Shown here: positions 7,761 through 17,260 of the stretch, in pieces
Position numbering within the stretch: position 1 is the first letter of the stretch
Layout of the letters: every line of letters begins with the position of its first letter
From: Brevibacillus formosus
GTDB taxonomy: Bacteria; Bacillota; Bacilli; Brevibacillales; Brevibacillaceae
Assembly: GCF_003013405.1 (NCBI RefSeq)
Contig: NZ_PXZL01000001.1
Coordinates: 496,001 to 560,000, forward strand
Length of the DNA stretch: 64,000 nt
Reading direction: 5' to 3'
Notes under the pieces: model-generated
The model's database searches: none
What the model was told of the DNA's origin: nothing
What the model saw: the letters and a program-made list of their open reading frames with translations, nothing else
Program-made: the position numbers and the translations under genes

Positions 7761-8711
7761 ATGGGAAAAGTAGCCTTTGTTTTTCCGGGGCAAGGTTCAC
7801 AATTTGTAGGAATGGGGCAAGCTCTCTCCGAACAATCGGAAGCGGCCCGTCACATATTTGAGCAGGCTGATGAGGCACTCAGCTTTTCCTTGTCGGGACT
7901 GTGTTTTGCAGGACCAGAAGAGGAATTGAAGCTGACGGCAAATACACAGCCAGCTATTTTGACAGCAAGCATCGCTGTTATGGCAGCATTGAACGAAAAG
8001 TTGCCTGACTATAAGCCTGCGTTCGTAGCAGGCCACAGCTTGGGTGAGTATTCTGCTTTGGTTGCAGCAGGGGCTTTGTCCTTTGCAGATGCGGTCAAAA
8101 CAGTGCGAGCTCGTGGTCAGTTCATGGAAGAGGCAGTGCCAGCGGGAAAAGGTGCAATGGCCGCTGTCTTGAACATGGACCGTGCAGCACTGCATGCGGT
8201 TTGCGAAGAAGTAGCAGCATCTGGACATCCTGTTCAATTAGCGAACATGAACTGCCCAGGGCAAATTGTAATCTCTGGTTCTGCTGAAGGTGTGAAGCTG
8301 GCCGGTGAAAAAGCGAAGGAAGCGGGCGCAAAGCGTGTCCTTCCATTGAATGTAAGCGGTCCGTTCCACTCGAGCTTGATGCAGCCGGCAGCAGATAAAC
8401 TGAAAGCAGTTTTGGCTGGCGTTACGGTACAAGAAGCGACTGTGCCTGTTGTGGCAAACGTAACGGCCAGACCAGTGTCTGAAGCTGCAATCATAGTAGA
8501 CCAATTGGTTCAACAAGTTTCTGCTCCAGTTTTGTGGGAGGATTCTGTACAATGGATGGTCGAAGCAGGAGTGACAACCTTTGTAGAAATCGGTCCAGGA
8601 AAAGTTTTGGCCGGTTTGATCAAGAAAATCGCACCAGCGGATACGACGATTATCTCGGTACAGGATATGGATTCACTTACTGAGCTTTTGAACGGAGGGG
8701 TACTATGTTAA
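7761..8711 (+). CDS. fabD: Malonyl-CoA:ACP transacylase (FabD)
   Basis: FabD moves malonyl groups from CoA to ACP. The protein has 316 residues and begins [14 protein letters not shown]. The nucleophile S93 is in GHSLGE, and the partner histidine is in SGPFHSSL near residue 200. I use the ATG at 7761, just after the fabH stop. The longer frame from 7704 would overlap fabH by 55 bp and adds residues not found in the family. The 3' end overlaps fabG by 7 bp. Confidence 0.96.
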   Translation: MGKVAFVFPGQGSQFVGMGQALSEQSEAARHIFEQADEALSFSLSGLCFAGPEEELKLTANTQPAILTASIAVMAALNEKLPDYKPAFVAGHSLGEYSALVAAGALSFADAVKTVRARGQFMEEAVPAGKGAMAAVLNMDRAALHAVCEEVAASGHPVQLANMNCPGQIVISGSAEGVKLAGEKAKEAGAKRVLPLNVSGPFHSSLMQPAADKLKAVLAGVTVQEATVPVVANVTARPVSEAAIIVDQLVQQVSAPVLWEDSVQWMVEAGVTTFVEIGPGKVLAGLIKKIAPADTTIISVQDMDSLTELLNGGVLC

Positions 8712-9445
8712 CAGGAAAAACAGCACTGGTCACAGGGGCTTCCCGTGGTATTGGGCGTGCGATTGCTTTGAAGCTGGCAGAAGCTGGCGCTAATGTAGTT
8801 GTCAATTACGCAGGTAGTGAGGCGGCAGCGAGCGAGACTGTTGCGCTGATTAAAGAAATGGGCCGCGATGCCATCATGATTCGCGCGAACGTTTCTTCTA
8901 CTGAAGATGTCAACGACATGTTCAAAGCTGCTTTGGATCATTTTGGTGCGATCGATATTCTCGTGAACAACGCGGGAATTACTCGTGACAACCTGATCAT
9001 GCGCATGAAAGAAGACGAGTGGGACGATGTCATTGCGACGAATCTGAAGGGTGTATTCAACTGCGTAAAGGCAGCGACCCGCCCAATGATGAAGCAGCGT
9101 TCAGGCAAAATCATCAACATCACTTCTGTGGTAGGTGTTCTGGGGAACGCTGGACAAGCTAACTACGTAGCTGCAAAAGCTGGGGTTATTGGCTTGACGA
9201 AGACGGCAGCTCGCGAGCTGGCTAGCCGCAACATCACGGTAAATGCTGTTGCACCAGGATTTATCGATACAGAAATGACTGCTGTATTGCCGGAGGATGT
9301 AAAAGCAGGACTTACAAGCCAAATTCCGCTTGCCCGTTTGGGACAAACAGATGATATCGCATCTGTCGTTCTGTTCCTTGCATCCGACGCTGCCAACTAC
9401 ATGACAGGGCAGACCCTGCACGTAGACGGCGGAATGTATATGTAG
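8705..9445 (+). CDS. fabG: 3-oxoacyl-ACP reductase (FabG)
   Basis: FabG is the NADPH-dependent reductase of the elongation cycle. The protein has 246 residues and shows the short-chain dehydrogenase pattern: TGASRGIG cofactor loop near the N-terminus, NNAGITRD, and the Ser-Tyr-Lys centre in [22 protein letters not shown]. The C-terminus ends in DGGMYM, as in most FabG proteins. It starts inside the end of fabD (7-bp overlap) behind GGAGGGG, so fabD and fabG are translated together. Confidence 0.96.
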   Translation: MLTGKTALVTGASRGIGRAIALKLAEAGANVVVNYAGSEAAASETVALIKEMGRDAIMIRANVSSTEDVNDMFKAALDHFGAIDILVNNAGITRDNLIMRMKEDEWDDVIATNLKGVFNCVKAATRPMMKQRSGKIINITSVVGVLGNAGQANYVAAKAGVIGLTKTAARELASRNITVNAVAPGFIDTEMTAVLPEDVKAGLTSQIPLARLGQTDDIASVVLFLASDAANYMTGQTLHVDGGMYM

Positions 9446-9530
9446 AAAGAAAACCTCAATTGAGCATTTTCACGAAAACTGGTTTTTTGAAAGCTCATCC
9501 ACTATAATACGGGAGAGGGGGTGAAGCAAG

Positions 9531-9764
9531 ATGGCAGATACTTTGGAGCGTGTGAAGAAAATCATCGTCGATCGTCTGGGTGTAGATGAGTCCAAAATTA
9601 CTTTGGAAGCTTCTTTCAAAGAAGACCTGGGCGCTGACTCCCTGGATGTGGTTGAACTCGTAATGGAACTCGAAGATGAGTTTGATTTAGAGATTTCCGA
9701 CGAAGATGCTGAAAAGATCACTTCTGTTGGTGAGGTTGTTAAATACATAGAATCTCACAAGTAG
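9531..9764 (+). CDS. acpP: Acyl carrier protein
   Basis: The protein has 77 very acidic residues. S37 in [10 protein letters not shown] is the site of 4'-phosphopantetheine attachment. It carries growing acyl chains for all Fab enzymes and for PlsX. The ribosome site AGAGGGGGTG is strong. The 85-bp gap after fabG contains TATAAT at 9503-9508 with only a weak -35. An extra acpP promoter is therefore possible, which would fit the high ACP demand. Confidence 0.98.
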
Positions 9765-9776
9765 GATGATCTGTTG

Positions 9777-9801
9777 GAAGTCCCGTACCATACGGGACTT
9801 C
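9777..9801 (+). terminator. Strong hairpin between acpP and fabF
   Basis: A perfect 11-bp stem (arms 9777-9787 and 9791-9801) closes a CCA triloop. The downstream tract CTCCTTC is poor in T, so it may be a partial terminator or an mRNA-stabilising 3' end for acpP, not a full stop. Confidence 0.65.
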
Positions 9802-9900
9802 TCCTTCAATAGCCACCTGTACATAATCCGAACAAATACACGTTTTGCATGCAGTGAATGTAAGAAGCTGACTGCTGACTTTCATATAGAGGTGATTGCA

Positions 9901-11142
9901 ATGAAACGCAGAGTGGTGATTACTGGCGTTGGTGTCGTTTCTCCAGTAGGGAATGACGCGCAGACTTTCTGGAACAGCTTGCTGGAAGGAAAATCAGGCA
10001 TTGACCGTGTGGCTGCCTTTGACGCTTCTGATTATCCAACACAAATTGCAGGCGAAGTGAAAAACTTCGATCCTGAGCAGTATATGGACAAGAAAGATAT
10101 CCGACGTACAGACCGATTCGTTCAGTTTGGATTAGCTGCTGCCAAAATGGCTGTAGAAGATGCAAAACTGGAGATCACGCCAGAAAATGCGGAACGAGTG
10201 GGTGTATACATCGGGTCCGGAATCGGTGGTCTGACTACATGGGAAGAGCAGCATTCCGTCTTGTTGGAAAAAGGACCGCGTCGCGTGAGTCCCTTCTTCA
10301 TTCCGATGCTGATTGCGAATATGGCGTCTGGTGCAGTATCCATTCAATACGGTGCAAAAGGACCAACTTCCAGTGCGATTACCGCTTGTGCGACAGGTAC
10401 AAATGCGATCGGTGATGCACTGCGCTTGATCCAGTTCGATCACGCAGATGTCATGATCGCAGGTGGAGCAGAAGCAACAGTGCGTCCAATGGCATTTGCA
10501 GGCTTTTGCTCAGCGAAAGCGATGTCCACCAGAAATGATGAGCCGCAAAAAGCGAGCCGTCCGTTTGACAAAGATCGCGATGGCTTCGTAATGGGCGAAG
10601 GTGCTGGTGTTCTGATCCTAGAAGAGCTCGAGCATGCAAAAAAACGTGGAGCAACGATCATCGCGGAAGTCATTGGCTACGGGATGAGTGCAGATGCTCA
10701 CCATATTACTTCTCCATCTCCTGGTGGCGAAGGAGCAGCGCGTTGCATGGCAAGCGCACTGAAAGACGCTGGCGTTGACCCAACGGAAGTTCAATATATT
10801 AATGCACATGGTACTTCTACTGGCCAAGGAGATATCGCAGAAACACAAGCGATCAAGAGTGTATTTGGCGAGCACGCATACAAACTGGCTGTCAGCTCAA
10901 CCAAATCGATGACAGGCCATTTGTTGGGTGCTACTGGTGGGGTCGAGGCAATCGCGACAGCATATGCACTGCGTGATCAAGTCTTGCCTCCGACAATCAA
11001 CTTGGAAAACCCGGATCCAGAATGTGATCTGGACTATGTTCCGAACCATGCGCGCAAGGCGACCGTCAATGTGGCTGTTTCCAATACATTTGGATTCGGC
11101 GGTCACAACGCAACGGTAATCCTGAAGCGATACGAAGCATAA
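9901..11142 (+). CDS. fabF: Beta-ketoacyl-ACP synthase II (FabF)
   Basis: FabF is the elongating condensing enzyme. The protein has 413 residues and begins [17 protein letters not shown]. The Cys-His-His centre is visible as C163 in [11 protein letters not shown], the histidine of [12 protein letters not shown] (about 303) and that of GHLLGATGG (about 340). The start at 9901 has GAGGTGAT in place. The longer frame from 9766 would add 45 unrelated residues across the acpP hairpin. It is separated from acpP by a hairpin, so expression may be partly independent. Confidence 0.96.
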   Translation: MKRRVVITGVGVVSPVGNDAQTFWNSLLEGKSGIDRVAAFDASDYPTQIAGEVKNFDPEQYMDKKDIRRTDRFVQFGLAAAKMAVEDAKLEITPENAERVGVYIGSGIGGLTTWEEQHSVLLEKGPRRVSPFFIPMLIANMASGAVSIQYGAKGPTSSAITACATGTNAIGDALRLIQFDHADVMIAGGAEATVRPMAFAGFCSAKAMSTRNDEPQKASRPFDKDRDGFVMGEGAGVLILEELEHAKKRGATIIAEVIGYGMSADAHHITSPSPGGEGAARCMASALKDAGVDPTEVQYINAHGTSTGQGDIAETQAIKSVFGEHAYKLAVSSTKSMTGHLLGATGGVEAIATAYALRDQVLPPTINLENPDPECDLDYVPNHARKATVNVAVSNTFGFGGHNATVILKRYEA

Positions 11143-11196
11143 ATGAGCCCTACTGATAGAAAAAGTAGGCAGTCTCCTGGAATGGTGGTGAGGGTG

Positions 11197-11883
11197 ATGA
11201 ATTTTGCACAGCTGCAAGAAACGATAGGCTTTCGCTTTCGTGATGAAAGTGTTTTGCGGCAGGCATTCACCCATTCTTCCTACGTGAACGAGCAACGCGG
11301 CAAACGAATATCAGACAATGAGCGGCTAGAGTTTTTGGGGGATGCTGTGCTGGAGTTGACCGTCTCCCAGTTTTTATATAAAACTTTTCCGAAGATGAGC
11401 GAAGGGGAAATGACGAAGCTGCGTGCAGCCATTGTCTGTGAACCTTCTCTCGTCAAGTTTGCTGAACTGTTGAATTTTGGCGATCTCGTATTGCTGGGAA
11501 AAGGGGAAGAGCTGACAGGTGGACGTCAGCGACCAGCCTTGCTAGCGGACGTTTTTGAGGCGTTTGTAGGTGCGCTTTACTTGGATCAAGGATTGGACGC
11601 AGTCTTTTCCTTTATGGAAAAATACGTGTACCCGCGCATCGACAAGGGAGAGTTTGCCCAGGTAACAGACTTCAAGAGCCAGTTGCAGGAATTTGTTCAG
11701 CAAGACAATCTGGGAGACATCCATTACCGAATTGTAGAAGAAAAAGGACCAGCTCATAATCGAGAATTCGTATCTGAGGTGCTTTTGAACAATCGTTCGC
11801 TTGGCATCGGCTCTGGCCGTTCCAAGAAAGAAGCGGAACAGCAAGCTGCTGCTCGAGCATTGGTCAAGCTGGGGGATAAATAA
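11197..11883 (+). CDS. rnc: Ribonuclease III
   Basis: RNase III cleaves double-stranded RNA in rRNA processing and mRNA turnover. With the start at 11197 the protein has 228 residues. The catalytic domain has the signature [14 protein letters not shown] and the second acidic patch [17 protein letters not shown] double-stranded RNA-binding domain follows, from [11 protein letters not shown] to [16 protein letters not shown]. In-frame alternatives are ATG 11182 and ATG 11143, the latter directly at the fabF stop without a good ribosome site. GGTGAGGGTG supports 11197. A terminator follows. Confidence 0.94.
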   Translation: MNFAQLQETIGFRFRDESVLRQAFTHSSYVNEQRGKRISDNERLEFLGDAVLELTVSQFLYKTFPKMSEGEMTKLRAAIVCEPSLVKFAELLNFGDLVLLGKGEELTGGRQRPALLADVFEAFVGALYLDQGLDAVFSFMEKYVYPRIDKGEFAQVTDFKSQLQEFVQQDNLGDIHYRIVEEKGPAHNREFVSEVLLNNRSLGIGSGRSKKEAEQQAAARALVKLGDK

Positions 11884-11902
11884 TCACTCGTCAGCGAGAA
11901 GG

Positions 11903-11940
11903 GCTGCATCATCTGCTACAAGATGGTGCAGCTTTTTTCT
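11903..11940 (+). terminator. Rho-independent terminator after rnc
   Basis: A 12-bp stem with one G-T pair (11903-11914 with 11921-11932) and a 6-nt loop is followed by TTTTTTCTTT. Confidence 0.93.
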
Positions 11941-12030
11941 TTCGGGTGGGAAACAGAGGGAAAATACTGCGAGATGACCGCTATCTATGATACACTTACC
12001 TACAGATGACCATGTAGGCTCGTAGTAGGT

Positions 12031-12060
12031 AGCTCCTGTTCGATGCAGGGGCTTCTTTTC
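12031..12060 (+). terminator. Second terminator-like hairpin, in the smc leader
   Basis: AGCTCCTG (12031-12038) pairs with CAGGGGCT (12046-12053) and is followed by TCTTTTC. A small hairpin CCTACA/TGTAGG (11999-12018) lies just upstream. Because rnc already ends in a full terminator, this one would act on a transcript starting within the gap, so it may be an attenuator for smc. I did not find a convincing promoter for that transcript. Confidence 0.55.
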
Positions 12061-12142
12061 GGGTACCATCCGATCCTTGCATGTTTGTAAGTCTGTCAAT
12101 TGGCAGGCAGTCTTGGATGGTTTCTTAAGGAGGACCGTACGT

Positions 12143-15100
12143 ATGTATTTGAAACGCCTGGAGCTGGCTGGATTCAAATCCTTTGCCGATCGCACGGAAT
12201 TGGAATTTGTACCAGGGGTAACAGCTGTAGTGGGACCGAATGGAAGTGGGAAAAGTAACGTTTCTGATTCGATCCGCTGGGTGCTGGGGGAACAGAGCGC
12301 GAAGTCGTTGCGTGGAGCGAAAATGGAGGACATTATTTTCGCGGGCAGTGACAAGCGCAAGCCAGTGAATTTCGCAGAAGTGACACTCACCTTGGACAAT
12401 ACAGACCGTTCGCTTGATGTGGAATATTCGGAGGTATCCGTTACCCGCAGAGTGTATCGTTCTGGTGACAGTGAGTACTACATAAACAACAGATCCTGCC
12501 GTCTAAAAGACATCATGGAGCTGTTCATGGATACCGGGCTGGGTAAAGAAGCGTATTCCATTATCGGTCAAGGAAAAATTGAGGAAATTCTCAGTACCAA
12601 GTCTGAGGATCGCCGTGGAATATTTGAGGAAGCAGCCGGAATCGTCAAATACAAAACACGCAAACGCGAGGCTGAGAAAAAGCTCGATGACACCGAGCAA
12701 AATTTGGTGCGTATTCACGATATCGTCAGTGAAATTACGGAGCAGATCGGACCTTTGCAGGAGCAGGCAGAAACAGCAAAGACGTACAAGGAGCTTCATC
12801 GCCAGCTGGTTGAGCATGAAGTAGCTCTTTATGTGCAACAAATTGAAGCGGCTCATACGAAGTGGGAAGCCGCCACAGGACGCGTAGAGGAACTCAAGCA
12901 CCTGTTAATCGGCCAAACGACCGAAGCATCCAAGCAAGAAGCTGATTTGGAGCAAGCGCGTTTTCATGTTACCCAGATCGACCAATCTATCGAAGAACTC
13001 CAACAAGTACTTTTGACAGTCAGCGAAGAGACCGAGAAAGTCGAAGGGCAACGTGAGGTATTGCGGGAGCGTATGCGCAATCTCAATGCCAATCGCCAGC
13101 AGACGATGGAGCAGATGCATCGGATTACCGAGAAGCAGCACGGGCTTGAGGCAGAACTGGCAGAAGAACAAGAACGGGCCAAGGAAGCGGATCGCCGCAT
13201 GACCGAAGCCCACGCTTTGCTGCAAGAAGCAGAAGGTCAATTTTTTTCCATGGTGCAATCACTGACTGATGACGTGGAGCGTTTGAAGAGCGATTACTTT
13301 GAGAAGCTCAACGAAATGGCGAATCTGCGCAACGAAAATCGTCATCAAGAGCAGCTTCTCAAGACAAGCGAGGCCAGAGTCGAACGTCAATTGTCTGGAA
13401 AAAAACAGCTCGATGAAGAAGAAGAGCAGCGGCTAGCTCAGTTAAGCCAACTCCAAGATCAACTGGAGAAGATCGTTTCTATTATTCAAGAAACTGGCGT
13501 TAGATACAAAGAGCTGGTCGAGGGTATGCGCGAAGGACAAGCCCGCCTTGAAACAGCCCGTCGAGAACTGCGTCACTGGGAACAAAAGCGAGAAGCAGCG
13601 AAGTCTCGTTTCGACCTATTAAAAGAAATGCAGTCGGAGTTCGCAGGGTTTCAACAAGGGGTAAAAGAAATTTTGAAAGCACGCGAGCGGGGCTTCAAAG
13701 GAATTCATGGAGCGGTCGCTGAGCTCGTTGTCGTGCCACAGCAATACGAGACAGCGATAGAGGTCGCATTGGGTGGCGCACTGCAAAACGTCGTCGTGGA
13801 CAACGAAGCATCTGGTCGTGCAGCCATTGCTCACTTGAAGCAGCACAATGCAGGTAGGGCGACATTTCTACCGCTCGATGTTATCCGTCCTCGCACCTTG
13901 CAGGCAAGCGATAAGCGCCAGCTGGAGGCGGAGAGTGGAGTCGTCGGAATCGCGAGTGAGCTCGTGACCTTTGAGGAAGCGTACCGACCCATCCTCGAAA
14001 GTCTATTGGGCAATGTCATTATTACGGAAAAGCTGGAGCAGGCAAACCGTGTGGCCCGTACGCTTGGCTACCGCTATCGGGTCGTGACACTGGAAGGCGA
14101 TATCGTGAATGCTGGCGGTTCCATGACAGGGGGGGCCTTGAAAAAGAACAGCACGAACCTGCTTGGACGCAACCGTCAGTCAGAAGAACTGGAAGCGCAG
14201 CTGGTAGAAATCGACCAGGCAATTTCTGGGCATACTACCCTTATGGAGCAGTTAACGAAGGAACTTTCGCAAATGCAGCAGGAGCAAGAAGCTCTGCGTA
14301 CAGAAGGCGAGAGTCTGCGACTGAAAGAACAGGAAGTAAAAGGACTCTTGCAGCAAAAGGAATCGGAAGGCAGATCCTTGTGCGAACGAGCGAAGCTTGT
14401 TGAACAAGATATTGAAAGCTATCGCCGCGAGATGGAAGAAGCCAAACGCAAGCAGGAGCAGCTGCAAGCCTCTTTGGCAGCCATGGAGCAAGAGGAAAAA
14501 GAGCTCGGTGCGCAGATCGCAGAAGCAGAGGCGAAACGCCAAGAGCAGCTCGAATCCAAAGAAGAAATGAATCAAAAAATAACAAGTTTCAAGGTACTGA
14601 ATGCGCAGGTCAAGCAAGAATATCAATCACGCTTGGAGCAAACAGAACGCTTGCTTGAGCAAAAAAGCCAATTGCAGCGCGAATGGGAAGAACAAAACGC
14701 GAACTTGGCATCTCTTGATGAGCTGGAGCGTACGAACGAATCGTCCGGGCTTGAGCTAGATCAGCGCATTAGCGAATTGCGTCAGGATAAAGACCGTGTA
14801 GCTGGCTTGATTCAAGAGCGGCGAAGCGAGCGGGCGACTCTCTTTTACAAACAGGAGCAAGTGGAACAGCAGGTGAAGGAAATCCGCCGCGAGGTCAAAT
14901 CACTCGAGGAAAAGCTTCATCAGGAAGAAGTAAAAGTCAACCGCAACGAGGTAGAGCTCGATCATCTGTTGAATAAACTCTCCGAAGAATACGAAATGAG
15001 TTACGACCTGGCGAAGCAAAAATATCCGGCACGTGGCGAGATTCAAGAAGAGACACAAGTGGTCAATCGTCTCAAAAAGCAAATTGGGGCACTTGGCACT

Positions 15101-15715
15101 GTGAATCTTGGCGCGATTGAGGAATATGAGCGCCTGTCTGAGCGCCAGCAGTTCTTAAGCTCGCAGGAAGCAGATTTGAATGAAGCAAAAGACATGCTCT
15201 ATCAAGTGATCCAAGAAATGGACGCGGAGATGTCGCGCCGCTTCAAAGAAACATTTGATGCGATCTCGGAGCAGTTCCGCGACGTGTTTGTCCAACTGTT
15301 TGGAGGAGGACGTGCAGATCTCGTACTCTCCAACCCAGATAACCTGCTTGAGACGGGCATCGATATCGTGGCTCAGCCACCTGGCAAGAAGCTGCAAAAT
15401 CTTGCGCTCTTATCCGGGGGCGAACGTGCTTTGACTGCAATGGCCTTGCTTTTTGCCATCCTGCGTGTGAAGCCAGTGCCATTCTGTGTATTGGATGAGG
15501 TAGAAGCCGCTTTGGATGAGGCAAACGTTAACCGTTTCGCCGAGTACATGCACCATTTCAGCAACCAGACGCAGTTTATTTGCGTCACACACAGAAAAGG
15601 CACAATGGAGAGCGCAGACGTGCTATACGGTATCACGATGCAGGAGGGCGGCGTGTCCAAACTCGTCTCCGTGAAGCTGGAGGACAGTGACAAGTTTATC
15701 GAATCAGCCTCTTAA
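12143..15715 (+). CDS. smc: Chromosome segregation ATPase SMC
   Basis: SMC is the core of the bacterial condensin, which with ScpA and ScpB organises and segregates the chromosome. The protein has 1190 residues. The N-terminal ATPase half has Walker A GPNGSGKS at 31-38. Long coiled coils flank a hinge near residues 510-680 (with GFKGIHGAVAELV and GGSMTGG). The C-terminal half has the signature LLSGGERALTAMALLFAI and Walker B FCVLDEVEAALDEANV. The start at 12143 sits behind AAGGAGG (12127-12133); the in-frame codon at 12077 has no such site. It is followed by ftsY. Confidence 0.98.
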   Translation: MYLKRLELAGFKSFADRTELEFVPGVTAVVGPNGSGKSNVSDSIRWVLGEQSAKSLRGAKMEDIIFAGSDKRKPVNFAEVTLTLDNTDRSLDVEYSEVSVTRRVYRSGDSEYYINNRSCRLKDIMELFMDTGLGKEAYSIIGQGKIEEILSTKSEDRRGIFEEAAGIVKYKTRKREAEKKLDDTEQNLVRIHDIVSEITEQIGPLQEQAETAKTYKELHRQLVEHEVALYVQQIEAAHTKWEAATGRVEELKHLLIGQTTEASKQEADLEQARFHVTQIDQSIEELQQVLLTVSEETEKVEGQREVLRERMRNLNANRQQTMEQMHRITEKQHGLEAELAEEQERAKEADRRMTEAHALLQEAEGQFFSMVQSLTDDVERLKSDYFEKLNEMANLRNENRHQEQLLKTSEARVERQLSGKKQLDEEEEQRLAQLSQLQDQLEKIVSIIQETGVRYKELVEGMREGQARLETARRELRHWEQKREAAKSRFDLLKEMQSEFAGFQQGVKEILKARERGFKGIHGAVAELVVVPQQYETAIEVALGGALQNVVVDNEASGRAAIAHLKQHNAGRATFLPLDVIRPRTLQASDKRQLEAESGVVGIASELVTFEEAYRPILESLLGNVIITEKLEQANRVARTLGYRYRVVTLEGDIVNAGGSMTGGALKKNSTNLLGRNRQSEELEAQLVEIDQAISGHTTLMEQLTKELSQMQQEQEALRTEGESLRLKEQEVKGLLQQKESEGRSLCERAKLVEQDIESYRREMEEAKRKQEQLQASLAAMEQEEKELGAQIAEAEAKRQEQLESKEEMNQKITSFKVLNAQVKQEYQSRLEQTERLLEQKSQLQREWEEQNANLASLDELERTNESSGLELDQRISELRQDKDRVAGLIQERRSERATLFYKQEQVEQQVKEIRREVKSLEEKLHQEEVKVNRNEVELDHLLNKLSEEYEMSYDLAKQKYPARGEIQEETQVVNRLKKQIGALGTVNLGAIEEYERLSERQQFLSSQEADLNEAKDMLYQVIQEMDAEMSRRFKETFDAISEQFRDVFVQLFGGGRADLVLSNPDNLLETGIDIVAQPPGKKLQNLALLSGGERALTAMALLFAILRVKPVPFCVLDEVEAALDEANVNRFAEYMHHFSNQTQFICVTHRKGTMESADVLYGITMQEGGVSKLVSVKLEDSDKFIESAS

Positions 15716-15760
15716 ACGGATTTGCCATTCAATTGATACTACCCGCAAAGGAAGATGAAC

Positions 15761-16768
15761 ATGAGTTTTTTCAAGCGCCTTCGTGATGCTATTGTCCAAA
15801 AGTCCGAAGAGGTCACCCAGAAGTTTACGGATGGTTTGGCTAAAACGAGAGACCTGCTAGTAGAAAAAGTAGAGGATCTGGTACGTCGCTACAAAAAGAT
15901 CGACGATGACTTTTTCGATGAATTAGAGGAAATTTTGATTACCTCCGATGTGGGTGTCAATACCGTGATGGAGCTCATTGACGACCTGCGGACAGAGGTT
16001 CGCAAGCAAAAAATCGAGAATGCGATCGACCTGCAGCCCATACTCTCAGAAAAACTGGTTGCCCTTTTGAAAAATGATGATGGTGCGGATACGACTCTGA
16101 ATGTAGAGGATGGTCGTCTGAACGTCATTTTGTTCGTAGGGGTAAACGGAGTAGGGAAAACGACTACGATCGGTAAAATGGCGCATATGTTCAAGCAGCA
16201 AAATAAAAAAGTGCTGCTGGCAGCAGGTGACACGTTCCGCGCAGCAGCGATTGAACAGCTGGAGGTCTGGGGAGAGCGTGTAGGAGTTGACGTAATCAAG
16301 CAGCAGCAAGGCTCTGATCCAGCTGCGGTGATCTACGATGCGATTCAGGCAGCGAAATCCCGACAGGTCGATGTGCTGTTGTGCGATACAGCAGGTCGCT
16401 TGCAAAACAAAGTCAATCTTATGGAAGAGCTGGCGAAGGTACACCGCGTATTGCAACGCGAATTGCCAGGAGCTCCGCACGAGGTCTTGCTAGTTTTGGA
16501 CGCTACGACTGGGCAAAATGCGCTTTCGCAGGCAAAAACGTTTGGGCAGTCTGCTGGAGTAACAGGTTTAGTCCTGACCAAGCTGGATGGTACAGCAAAG
16601 GGCGGTATCGTCATTGCGATTCGCAACGAGCTAAACATCCCGGTGAAATACGTCGGCTTGGGTGAAAGAATGGATGACTTGCAGCAGTTTGATCCTGAGC
16701 AATTTGTTCATGCCCTGTTTGCTGGATTGATCCAAAAAGATGAAACAGAACAGCAGGAAAATGCGTAA
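15761..16768 (+). CDS. ftsY: Signal recognition particle receptor FtsY
   Basis: FtsY docks SRP-ribosome complexes at the membrane. The protein has 335 residues, with an N-terminal helical domain and the NG GTPase domain: GVNGVGKTTTIGKMAH (P-loop), DTFRAAAIEQLEVW, DTAGRLQNK, TKLDGTAKGGI. Two ATGs lie 6 bp apart. The second (15761) is 8 bp from AAAGGA and gives MSFFKRLRDA, matching B. subtilis FtsY; the first has only 2 bp. It follows smc by 45 bp, probably in the same transcript. Confidence 0.97.
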   Translation: MSFFKRLRDAIVQKSEEVTQKFTDGLAKTRDLLVEKVEDLVRRYKKIDDDFFDELEEILITSDVGVNTVMELIDDLRTEVRKQKIENAIDLQPILSEKLVALLKNDDGADTTLNVEDGRLNVILFVGVNGVGKTTTIGKMAHMFKQQNKKVLLAAGDTFRAAAIEQLEVWGERVGVDVIKQQQGSDPAAVIYDAIQAAKSRQVDVLLCDTAGRLQNKVNLMEELAKVHRVLQRELPGAPHEVLLVLDATTGQNALSQAKTFGQSAGVTGLVLTKLDGTAKGGIVIAIRNELNIPVKYVGLGERMDDLQQFDPEQFVHALFAGLIQKDETEQQENA

Positions 16769-16813
16769 AAACATAGTGTTTCGAAGATGCAAAAATGATG
16801 TCAATAAAAAAGC

Positions 16814-16842
16814 TTGACACTAGGTGTGGAATTAGGTACTAT
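16814..16842 (+). promoter_or_regulatory. Sigma-A promoter of the ylxM-ffh operon
   Basis: TTGACA (16814-16819) is 17 bp from TACTAT (16837-16842); a TATAAT also overlaps at 16840-16845 but with a 20-bp spacer. A perfect inverted repeat begins about 10 bp downstream. Confidence 0.78.
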
Positions 16843-16852
16843 AATCTACGTG

Positions 16853-16875
16853 CTGTAAAGAAAAAGTCTTTACAG
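16853..16875 (+). repeat. Perfect inverted repeat in the ylxM-ffh leader
   Basis: CTGTAAAGA (16853-16861) and TCTTTACAG (16867-16875) form a 9-bp perfect inverted repeat with a 5-bp centre. It starts just after the -10, at or next to the predicted transcription start. It could be a repressor operator or a 5' stabilising hairpin. Confidence 0.7.
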
Positions 16876-16911
16876 TTTGAAACGAGTACCTCATAGCAAA
16901 GGATTGGTTTC

Positions 16912-17250
16912 ATGTTAGAAAAGACCAATCAAGTCAATCTCTTGTTTGACTTTTACGCGCCGCTACTCAAGGGCAAGCAGCGAGAATATCTTGAGCTGTA
17001 TTATCTGGACGATTTATCGCTCGGAGAAATTGCCGAGATGCATGAGGTCAGCCGCCAAGCTGTTTATGATCATATTAAGCGGGCAGAGAAGCAATTGTTT
17101 GAATACGATCAGAAGCTTCGCCTCGCTGAGCGTCATGAAAAACGCATGGACGTGTTGAATCGCATGAACGAACTTGTAAATGAGCTTTCGGAGAGCGACA
17201 CAAGAGACGAGCTGAACACTTTGCTCCACCAACTGTCAGAGATGGATTAG
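16912..17250 (+). CDS. ylxM: YlxM/UPF0122 family helix-turn-helix protein
   Basis: The protein has 112 residues. Residues about 5-75 resemble the region 4 helix-turn-helix of sigma factors: [20 protein letters not shown] followed by [22 protein letters not shown]. Family members are nearly always next to ffh, and in streptococci YlxM affects SRP function. An accessory role in the SRP cycle is inferred. The C-terminal third is a charged helix. The stop is 10 bp before ffh, with the ffh ribosome site between. Confidence 0.9.
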   Translation: MLEKTNQVNLLFDFYAPLLKGKQREYLELYYLDDLSLGEIAEMHEVSRQAVYDHIKRAEKQLFEYDQKLRLAERHEKRMDVLNRMNELVNELSESDTRDELNTLLHQLSEMD

Positions 17251-17260
17251 GAGGGCTCGC

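Noticed and set aside
9487-9508. TTGAAA and TATAAT as an acpP promoter
   Set aside because: The spacer is only 10 bp; TATAAT may be used with a weaker -35, but this pair is not a valid promoter.
15889-16480. Long antisense frames within ftsY, and similar ones within smc, ffh and fliG
   Set aside because: They are mirror frames of real, highly conserved genes, with odd composition and no start signals.
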